Below are positions 26,583 to 33,539 of a DNA stretch of 64,000 nucleotides, piece by piece; within the stretch, counting starts at the first letter, position 1, and the number at the start of each line of letters is the position of its first letter. Source of the DNA: Nitrospirales bacterium. Lineage in GTDB: Bacteria; Nitrospirota; Nitrospiria; Nitrospirales; UBA8639. The stretch is from assembly GCA_021604005.1 (NCBI GenBank), contig BQIV01000004.1, forward strand, positions 1-64,000, given 5' to 3'. The notes below the pieces were generated by a model, which worked only from the letters and a program-made list of their open reading frames with translations, did not search any database and was not told the origin of the DNA. A program made the translations under genes and the position numbers.

Positions 26583-26941
26583 ACTTCGGAATCCTTACTC
26601 AATGACACGCCGTGGTGTCTTGTTGAGAAAGATTATTGCGAATCCAAATGCACATCAGTATGCTTGAACACGATACATGCAAGACCTTGTGGGTCTCACA
26701 TACATTCGATATCGTCACTCACTCATCCAACTGCTCTCTGTATTACAGGTGTCCAAATCCAATTGGACTATGAGGGTGTTCAACGCGGTATCCAACGCCA
26801 AACATCGGAAGGTTATACCCGCTTGGATTGACTGACAATGCTTGACGTGTTCTCTCACGTATTGGAGATCAAACCTGTACACGGTGGCGCTGTATCGTTT
26901 CGGTATAACTGATCGGCTATAAGTCAAAATCCTTCAAAGCC
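26583..26941. other. Convergent intergenic region, no gene seen
   Basis: This lies between the VWA terminator and the end of the caspase-like gene. Short open frames on both strands lack ribosome sites and protein-like composition. I see no repeats or structures. Confidence 0.5.
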
Positions 26942-28207
26942 TCATGGAAAACATGCCGATGAAGTATCCTCACTCTTTGACTGAATAGAGGCTGTGCAAT
27001 TTAAGGTCGCACGAGTGCCTTCTGGAATTGATCGCCCTCTTGGTTCAACCTTTGCCACTAAGCCATGTGGATATGATGCTACTACTGTTGCCTGAACATG
27101 TGTGGCTGTTCCAAAAGAAATAGGTTGCTCGGGCAGATAGAGTTTCCAGACCGACCCTAGGAATTGCTCTGTATTGCCTGTAATGTTCAACAGAACGCGC
27201 CCGCCCGTAATAGGTTGAACTGAAACCCAGGATGTTCGGAATCTCCGTGTTGTTTGGTTGTTTGGTGTTGTTTGATTCGTGCGGGAAGTGTCAAGAAGGA
27301 AAATTGGCTCGTTTAGCCTATGGGGCGGGGCTTCGAGTTGTGGCTGAGGCATGCGTTGTTGATGGAATCGTGTCGTCAGCTTGCCAAGGTAATCTTGTGT
27401 TTTTTGAAACACTTCGTGATTAGTTGCTCCGAGAGAAATAGCCTCAAGTGTTCGAAAAAAAGAATACGTAAAGATGCCGTGCTCTCTTCCGTCCACCATC
27501 GCGTCAAGCGATCGTTCATGGGCGGCAGCGCTGGTCATAAACACATAACGTTCGGAAAAGAGTGGCGTAACTCCACGGGGACGAGATACCAGATTTTCAT
27601 AAAGATCTAACCGGGTATCACGTGGAATTGACCGAGTCCGTACCTCTCCGCTCCTGGTGGCAGTTCCTGAATGGCAGGAGTCGAAAACAATGATCGCTCC
27701 GTCGGTTTTCAGTTTAGAAAGAATGTGTTCCAACTCATCGTCCGTAATATCGGGAACTCCTTCGGTTCGAGCATCATATGGAACGAGGGTTTCATCGAAT
27801 TGGTCATCGAGTTCATCACCGTTAAGATCTTTCACTTGGGAACCATGGCCAGAATAATGTATGTAGAGGAAATCGTGCGGCCGAGCATCTCGAACGATTT
27901 TTCGTAAAGCCCTCAAAATCCGCTTACGGGTAGCGGCCTGATCCACTAATAATTTCGTATGATGCTGGGTGAACCCAAATCGACTGGTCAGCACCTGACG
28001 CATGACGTGGATATCATTCCTGGACCCCGGCAGTGGTGGAAGCTGATCGTGTTGATAGTGGCTAATCCCAATGAGCAGGGCCCGGCGAGTCGAGGAGGCC
28101 GACCCCGTTTCTTGCGGCCAGCCCCGGGTTTCGAATGCCATGTGATGGATAAGGACAAGTGAGAAAGTCCAAATGAGCCAGGTCTTCTTCGTCATGCTTC
28201 GTGACAT
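26942..28207 (-). CDS. Exported caspase-family (C14) protease
   Basis: This protein has 421 residues. A signal peptide (MTKKTWLIWTFSLVLIHHMA) leads to a caspase-like domain starting RALLIGISHYQ. The catalytic histidine is in YIHYSGHGSQ (about residue 119) and the cysteine in IVFDSCHSGTATR (about 176), both intact, so activity is likely. Members of this fold cleave after basic or acidic residues; no specificity can be read here. The C-terminal third (about 300-420) is an extra beta-rich domain of unknown role. The ATG at 28207 is chosen for AAGGGA five bases upstream. It is divergent from the sigma/anti-sigma/CHAT operon. Confidence 0.9.
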   Translation of the reverse strand: MSRSMTKKTWLIWTFSLVLIHHMAFETRGWPQETGSASSTRRALLIGISHYQHDQLPPLPGSRNDIHVMRQVLTSRFGFTQHHTKLLVDQAATRKRILRALRKIVRDARPHDFLYIHYSGHGSQVKDLNGDELDDQFDETLVPYDARTEGVPDITDDELEHILSKLKTDGAIIVFDSCHSGTATRSGEVRTRSIPRDTRLDLYENLVSRPRGVTPLFSERYVFMTSAAAHERSLDAMVDGREHGIFTYSFFRTLEAISLGATNHEVFQKTQDYLGKLTTRFHQQRMPQPQLEAPPHRLNEPIFLLDTSRTNQTTPNNQTTRRFRTSWVSVQPITGGRVLLNITGNTEQFLGSVWKLYLPEQPISFGTATHVQATVVASYPHGLVAKVEPRGRSIPEGTRATLNCTASIQSKSEDTSSACFP

Positions 28208-28786
28208 GTCGATCCCTTGGGACATGTTATACGACTCACTGTTGCGTGTTGACGGATGAAAAAAGAGCGTAATGTATTTTAGTGTTAATCTCAAGACTGT
28301 CGGCTTGCGAGCGGCTCAGAACCAGCATAGAACGCCGACGGTCAAAAGTTGTTCTAGATGAAGACCGCACACATATTAGTGGAAACGTCTTTCCTCCGAG
28401 TGGTGAATGCGTCAAGTGAATAGGGGGAAGATGGTCATGTATCGCCTCAGGTTTTGCTGAAGGTTCTTGAACGGCGAAGCTGAGTCGAATATCCGCGCGG
28501 GCAGTGTCGTGGAATGTGCGCGATAGACTGTTCGATTATTTTAGCAGTCTTGGAAAGACTAAGCCGGAAATTCAATCGGACAAGCGGCGACATACAGGCC
28601 TGGATATTTAATGGCTATTCGGATATTCTCATTCCACCATTCAACATGACTTTGCCGTATTACCATTTTGGTGATGCCACGGACGTGTCCCAGCGCGGCA
28701 AGTCCCAATTCGGTCTAGGTGAGATTGTCTTCGAGGAAGCGGGGTTCTTGAAGGATGAACTTTTGGATTTTCCAGAACGACTAACG
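28208..28786. other. Divergent intergenic region, caspase and sigma genes
   Basis: This is about 580 bp between divergent starts. An open frame in phase with the sigma gene extends back to 28514, but the extra 91 residues do not resemble an ECF sigma factor. Promoters for both units must lie here; no consensus sigma-70 boxes stand out, which would fit an alternative sigma factor. That is inference. Confidence 0.4.
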
Positions 28787-29368
28787 ATGGGTCAATACGA
28801 AGAGTCTCCAGATGAAGACCTTCTGGCATGGTCGGTAAAGGGCGAACTGGCTTTTGAGGCATTCTATCACCGTCATAAACAGAAACTTTTCGGTTTTGTG
28901 TTGCAACAGCTAGGCGATAAGGACTCTGCCGAAATCGTTTTCCAAAATGTGATGCTTGCAGTGAGAGACGGTGCAAAGACTTTTGAGGGCCGTGCCAACG
29001 TTTCCACATGGATGTGTCGAATCGCGAAAAACAAAGTCATAGATTTCATTCGTACGCGTTCACGCAAAGAACCAAATGTGGTCGCGATAGAAACCATCGA
29101 AGACTTCGTCGATCCGTCGGAAAGTCCAAGTGACAGAATGGAGAAGAAGGATCTTACTGATGCCATGCAACGGGCAATTTGGACATTGTCTCTGGAACAT
29201 CGCCGTGTTCTTTATCTAACCTTCCATTTTTATCTGTCTTACCAGGAAGTCGCTTTAGTGGAAGGAATACCTGTCGGAACCGTGAGATCGCGACTATCAT
29301 TGGCCAAACGCAAGTTAGCTGACGCATTAGCAGAAGGTTGCATCCCCGCGAGGGCATCGCATGAGTGA
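28787..29368 (+). CDS. ECF-type RNA polymerase sigma factor
   Basis: This protein has 193 residues from ATG 28787. Region 2 is seen as FEAFYHRHKQKLFGFVLQQL with the following ANVSTWMCRIAKNKVIDFIR (about 25-90). Region 4 is LSLEHRRVLYLTFHFYLSYQ and IPVGTVRSRLSLAKRKL (about 135-185), the -35-binding helix-turn-helix. Region 3 is absent, as in ECF factors. The frame stays open 91 codons upstream, so the start is uncertain and no clear ribosome site was found. It overlaps the anti-sigma gene by 8 bp, which implies tight co-expression. Confidence 0.9.
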   Translation: MGQYEESPDEDLLAWSVKGELAFEAFYHRHKQKLFGFVLQQLGDKDSAEIVFQNVMLAVRDGAKTFEGRANVSTWMCRIAKNKVIDFIRTRSRKEPNVVAIETIEDFVDPSESPSDRMEKKDLTDAMQRAIWTLSLEHRRVLYLTFHFYLSYQEVALVEGIPVGTVRSRLSLAKRKLADALAEGCIPARASHE

Positions 29369-30101
29369 GCACCCCACGTCGAACCCAACGACTGATCCAG
29401 TAACCGATTTATTACCCTGGTTTGTGACGGAAAGACTCAATGACTCGGATCGTCAAGCCGTCGAGCAACACTTGCCAGGCTGCGAGCATTGCCAAAGAGA
29501 ATTGGAATATGTGCGCCGGCTTCAACATGACCTCGAGGAAAGCTATGCAACGCTTCCAGAGCCTTCGCCTGAGGTGTACGCGAGAATACAAAGGGGAGCT
29601 CTACAGGAAGAGACTTCGTTTAGGCCGAAACCGGATCCCAATGATCATCAAGAGAGTCGGAGTTGGCTGTCCGTAGCCGAAGAGAGGTTACGACCCTTAT
29701 GGAACGTCAGGTGGGTCCCAGCTCTGGTGGGGCTTCTTATTGTAGGCCAAACCACTTTGCTTATGTGGGACCGGTTGATCCTCCCACAAGATGATCGGAA
29801 GGAGACTCCGGATATCGTTACAGGGCCAGTCACCGAACGATCGCTTAAGCCGGGAATTCCCCAAGTTCCCTCCCTCTTATCGACAGTGGAAATTCAATTG
29901 GCATTTCAAGAAGGGGCATCAGAACAAGATCTTCGATCGGTAATGCATCGATTGAATGGGCAGATTGTCGATGGACCGTCTCCTGAAGGTGTGTACGTGG
30001 TAGAGGTATCGACGAATGATATACGCGCTCTTGATGAGCAAATCCAGGTTCTCCGTAGCAAGAGTGATCTCATTCGAATAGCGAAACGATTGTATCCCTA
30101 A
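29361..30101 (+). CDS. Membrane anti-sigma factor with zinc finger
   Basis: This protein has 246 residues. The N-terminal zinc-finger anti-sigma domain has VEQHLPGCEHCQREL (about 34-48; the H-x3-C-x2-C ligands of ZAS domains). One membrane helix follows (WVPALVGLLIVGQTTLLMW, about 119-137). The outer part (about 170-246, EGASEQDLRSVMHRLNGQIV then GPSPEGVYVVEV) resembles the propeptide-like N-terminal domain of subtilisin-type proteases. It therefore probably holds the ECF sigma at the membrane and senses a periplasmic cue, perhaps proteolysis. The last step is inference. It sits between the sigma and CHAT genes. Confidence 0.85.
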   Translation: MSEHPTSNPTTDPVTDLLPWFVTERLNDSDRQAVEQHLPGCEHCQRELEYVRRLQHDLEESYATLPEPSPEVYARIQRGALQEETSFRPKPDPNDHQESRSWLSVAEERLRPLWNVRWVPALVGLLIVGQTTLLMWDRLILPQDDRKETPDIVTGPVTERSLKPGIPQVPSLLSTVEIQLAFQEGASEQDLRSVMHRLNGQIVDGPSPEGVYVVEVSTNDIRALDEQIQVLRSKSDLIRIAKRLYP

Positions 30102-30119
30102 AGATCTGCAGATTTGTTG

Positions 30120-32654
30120 ATGAACCCAATTACGAAAACGTCTCTACAGCTTTCTCTGTTTGGTGAAATTATGGGTAAGTTATCGAAGTCTCATGATGTG
30201 ATGAACAAGGTCATTGGCATTGTGTGTATGACCGGTTTTCTGCTTGTCAGTGGATTCGTTTCGTCCTTTGAATGTCTAGCAAGTGCACAAGCAGCCCGTT
30301 CTGCCGAAGGCTATATGAAAACGGCCAAGGAGGCATATCACAAAGGTGTTGTGGGGAGTGCCGCCCTTCAATGGACAGAGGCGGCCCACTTGTATGAAAA
30401 AGAGGGCAACCTTCAGGGGCAGGCCCAAGCGCTTCTCTACCTTGGCCAGAGCCTTACGCGTATGGGGCACATCAACAAGGCCATTCTGACATTCGATGTT
30501 GCCAAAGACTTGGCGAATCAAGGGAACGACAAGCCTCTCATGGCTAGGATTCTCGGTAGTCTAGGAAATTCCAATTTTTTATTGGGTAGGGAAAAGGAAG
30601 CAGTCGATTATTTGACGCAGGGCCTTGAGTTGGCTCGAGTCGAAGCATTGTCCGCTCAAACGGGTGTGCTATTGAATGATGTGGGCAATGTCCAATTTGC
30701 GCTCAAGCAATATAATTCTGCGCTAGAAGCATACATTGAAAGTGCCGTGCTGTCGGAACAAACAGGAAATGACACCTTGTCATTCTTGGCTCTCATCAAT
30801 GCAGCTATGGCAGAGATTAAAGGCAATCTATATCATAATGCTCATGAGCGTCTTGAGCTGGCGCTCTCTAGGATTCAGTCCATTCCAGACTCCCATGACA
30901 AGGCTCAAGGGCTCTTGAAAATAGGCCTTGCATATGAAGACCTTCGGAAATCGCTTGTCCGCAACAATCTCCCGCCTTCAACGGCATTGACGGCAATGAG
31001 CCAAGCCGACAGCCAAACGGGTAAGCCGGATCTTGTAGTAATGCAAAAAGGTTTCACGCGTGAGGCATCGGAAGAGATGGATGACTCTGGTGTCGTGCTG
31101 AATAAGTCGGTCATGGCCTTTCAACAGGCTATCACCGTAGGCAAAAAGCTAGGAGACCACCGAGCGGAATCCTATGGGCACGGGTATCTCGGACGTGTGT
31201 ATGAACACGAAAGCGACTGGCATAAATCTTTGACGCATACACGCCAGGCTTTACATCTTGGTCAAAGGATGGCTGCGCCGGAATTGAACTATCGGTGGCA
31301 ATGGCAAATAGCCCGAGTACATCGAAAGGCGAATAATGATGACGAAGCCATGACCGCGTACCGGTCGGCCCTGAATACGCTTCATCCGATACGGCAAGAG
31401 CTGTTAGCAGGATACCAAGGGCGTAGACCGCCTTTTCGTGTAGGCATCGGATCGCTGTTCTTCGAGTATATTGATCTTCTCCTGCACAAGGCTTCCACGA
31501 CATCAAGTCCTCTGGAGTCTCAAGCCTATTTGGGGCAGGCGCAGAAAATCCTGGAAGAATTCAATGCCGCAGAGCTACAAGATTATTTTCAAGACCAGTG
31601 TGTCGAAACCGTAAAGACGCAGAGACTCGCCTTGGAGCACGTGCCCAAAGCAAAAAGCACCGCAGTCATCTATCCTGTCATCTTGCCGGGTCGTTTGGAA
31701 TTGTTGGTGAGGCTTCCGTCGGAATTAAAAACGTACCGAGTCGGGGTGAAGGCGCAACTTCTCACGCAGACGATTCATAGGTTTCGTGACAGCCTTGAAG
31801 ATCATGTTCAGGGAGCAACGGAAAGTACGCAGCATGCCCAACAGTTATATGATTGGCTTATTCGCCCTCTCCTGAAAGACTTGATGGAGGCTTCCATCAA
31901 CGTTCTGGTGTTCGTTCCCGATGGGCCTCTGCAGACTGTTCCCTTCGCCCCCCTCCATGACCGCATCCAAAACCGGTATTTAATCGATCAGTTTGCGTTG
32001 GCTGTCACGCCCGGCATCTCACTCACCGATCTTCGCCCCATGGATTCGGCGAATGTGAGAATTCTGGGTCTCGGTTTGAGCGAAACCGTCCGTGGGTTTC
32101 AATCCCTTCAATGGGTGACAGAGGAAATGAAGGCGCTTGAAGGTTTGTTCCCAAGCACCATCTTGCTTGATCAGGAATTTCAAGTTTCGAACATGGATCG
32201 TGAATTGAAAAGTCAGCAATACAATGTCGTGCACATCGCGACGCATGGAAAAGTCCAGGCAAAGGTGAACGATTCATTTGTTCAGGCATTTGACCAGAAA
32301 ATTACGATGGATCGTCTCGCCGACATGATTGGCGTGTATAAATTTGGCGCCCAGCCATTGGAACTTTTGACGCTCAGTGCGTGTGAAACGGCAGCCGGCG
32401 ATGATCGAGCAGCCTTAGGTCTTGCGGGTATTGCGATAAAGGCTGGGGCAAAAAGTGCATTGGCTAGTCTTTGGCCGATCGATGACGAAGCCACGTCAAA
32501 ATTGGTTTCGGAGTTTTATCGACAGATCTCTGAAGATCCTACGACTTCTAAAGCTGTCGCGCTCCAACGGGCTCAACAAATCCTCAAACGTCATCCACAA
32601 TACCGGCACCCTCGCTATTGGTCGCCGTTTCTCCTTATCGGCAATTGGCTATAA
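30120..32654 (+). CDS. TPR-CHAT protease-like protein
   Basis: This protein has about 844 residues. A signal-like hydrophobic segment (VIGIVCMTGFLLVSGFVSSF) ends near residue 45. TPR repeats follow (about 60-480; AEGYMKTAKEAYHKGVVGSA, LGQSLTRMGHINKAILTFD). The C-terminal CHAT domain (about 560-844) has the catalytic pair: His in VVHIATHG (about 709) and Cys in LTLSACETAAGDD (about 754), then GIAIKAGAKSALASLWPIDD. CHAT is a caspase/separase-like peptidase fold. ATG 30120 follows two in-frame TTG codons; ATG 30171 or 30201 would place the signal segment closer to the start. It begins 18 bp after the anti-sigma gene. Confidence 0.9.
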   Translation: MNPITKTSLQLSLFGEIMGKLSKSHDVMNKVIGIVCMTGFLLVSGFVSSFECLASAQAARSAEGYMKTAKEAYHKGVVGSAALQWTEAAHLYEKEGNLQGQAQALLYLGQSLTRMGHINKAILTFDVAKDLANQGNDKPLMARILGSLGNSNFLLGREKEAVDYLTQGLELARVEALSAQTGVLLNDVGNVQFALKQYNSALEAYIESAVLSEQTGNDTLSFLALINAAMAEIKGNLYHNAHERLELALSRIQSIPDSHDKAQGLLKIGLAYEDLRKSLVRNNLPPSTALTAMSQADSQTGKPDLVVMQKGFTREASEEMDDSGVVLNKSVMAFQQAITVGKKLGDHRAESYGHGYLGRVYEHESDWHKSLTHTRQALHLGQRMAAPELNYRWQWQIARVHRKANNDDEAMTAYRSALNTLHPIRQELLAGYQGRRPPFRVGIGSLFFEYIDLLLHKASTTSSPLESQAYLGQAQKILEEFNAAELQDYFQDQCVETVKTQRLALEHVPKAKSTAVIYPVILPGRLELLVRLPSELKTYRVGVKAQLLTQTIHRFRDSLEDHVQGATESTQHAQQLYDWLIRPLLKDLMEASINVLVFVPDGPLQTVPFAPLHDRIQNRYLIDQFALAVTPGISLTDLRPMDSANVRILGLGLSETVRGFQSLQWVTEEMKALEGLFPSTILLDQEFQVSNMDRELKSQQYNVVHIATHGKVQAKVNDSFVQAFDQKITMDRLADMIGVYKFGAQPLELLTLSACETAAGDDRAALGLAGIAIKAGAKSALASLWPIDDEATSKLVSEFYRQISEDPTTSKAVALQRAQQILKRHPQYRHPRYWSPFLLIGNWL

Positions 32655-32686
32655 CGCAGGTTGTTCTTGAGGCGTGTGGTGGCTAC

Positions 32687-33301
32687 CTATGAGGACGTGC
32701 AGTCGGAATGAGATGAGGATTCTCGGCCAATATTGTCAGACATGAGGGCGACGGTAAATTGTTCGACAAACCCCAGTCGAAGAGTCGGCAGATTCGTTCG
32801 ATTTTTTTCAACTCTATCGGGATTTTCTAAAAACGCAGGACTGGCTAAAAAGTCTTCCGGCTCGAGTGGGAGTATGTCACGTCCCCCCTGAACGAAACTG
32901 CTCAATTGCCCGCCTTTCTGTGCCGCACACCGAGCGGTCATGATGGTCGTGACTTGTAAAAGGTTTTCAGGCAACGGGGCGATGGTCCCGCTCAAATTCT
33001 GAACTGGGGCCCGAATGTTTACCGAACCGCTGACTCCAAATTGGGAAGAGGCATTGATGGTACTCAATGGATCCACCAGAACGACATTTCCAACGAGCTC
33101 AATAGATCCGCCATCGATATGATGCACATTCCCAATCTGAGTAATGACAGTGCCCAACGTACCATCAGACGATACATTTGTTAGCACTCGCCCGTATCCT
33201 ACTTGGAGGAACGTATGTAGTAGAAAAAGGGCTGTGACGAAGGATACCAATGTAAACAAGGAGCGTTTGCTATGAAACTGAAAAGCGTAGAGTTTGAACA
33301 T
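32687..33301 (-). CDS. Internally deleted miniature of a TpsA exoprotein
   Basis: This protein has 204 residues from ATG 33301. Residues to about 63 match the signal and opening of the large exoprotein at 38076-41024 (SSDGTLGTVITQIGNVHHID), then it jumps directly to that protein's last part (SIELVGNVVLVDPLSTINAS and beyond). About 2.3 kb, meaning most of the TPS secretion domain and all beta-helix repeats, is missing at the junction near 33110-33114. The frame is kept. It retains the tail motif ARCAAQ...SSF...GRD..PLEPEDF. Without a full TPS domain it is unlikely to be secreted by a TpsB partner. It may be a decaying copy or a donor cassette for recombination. Confidence 0.8.
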   Translation of the reverse strand: MFKLYAFQFHSKRSLFTLVSFVTALFLLHTFLQVGYGRVLTNVSSDGTLGTVITQIGNVHHIDGGSIELVGNVVLVDPLSTINASSQFGVSGSVNIRAPVQNLSGTIAPLPENLLQVTTIMTARCAAQKGGQLSSFVQGGRDILPLEPEDFLASPAFLENPDRVEKNRTNLPTLRLGFVEQFTVALMSDNIGRESSSHSDCTSS

Positions 33302-33320
33302 GAGAGATAGGCGTTTGTAT

Positions 33321-33352
33321 AAAAACCCTGGTTGGCTCAAGGACCAACCGGG
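33321..33352 (-). terminator. Probable terminator for the 839-residue protein gene
   Basis: GGTTGG (33330-33335) pairs with CCAACC (33344-33349), and two further G-C pairs extend the stem past a bulged base. On the minus strand it is followed by GGGTTTTTATAC. It would end transcripts coming from 33540-36059. The alternative is the left-end hairpin of a small mobile element (see 33413-33513). Confidence 0.5.
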
Positions 33353-33412
33353 CCATGCTTACACAAGTTTGTAGGAATTACAACTATGTCCCATCTATTG
33401 AAGCGAAAGTAT

Positions 33413-33513
33413 CCCACCTGTCAGGGTGGGGGTGAGAGCCAGGAGCCGCAACGCGGCTCATGCGAAGCATGTAGCAAAAGAGATCACGGCTGTGAGGCCG
33501 TGGAGTTTCACTA
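33413..33513 (+). ncRNA. Chain of four hairpins, IS200/IS605-end or omega-RNA-like
   Basis: Within 90 bp four hairpins follow each other on the plus strand: CCCACC/GGTGGG (33413-33430), GAGCCGC-AAC-GCGGCTC (33443-33459), ATGC-GAA-GCAT (33460-33470) and CACGGC/GCCGTG (33485-33502). GAGTTTCAC follows. A CACGGC..GCCGTGG hairpin followed by such a tail is typical of the right ends of IS200/IS605-type elements, where guide (omega) RNA is encoded. No tnpA, tnpB or iscB gene is present, so this would be a solitary end or a non-autonomous derivative. Family assignment is from memory of such ends, not from a search. Confidence 0.45.
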
Positions 33514-33539
33514 CGTGAGCGCATTAACTCGAGGTTTTT

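Noticed and set aside
28514-28786. 91-codon upstream extension of the sigma factor frame
   Set aside because: The extra part does not resemble sigma sequence and would make the protein far longer than ECF factors usually are.
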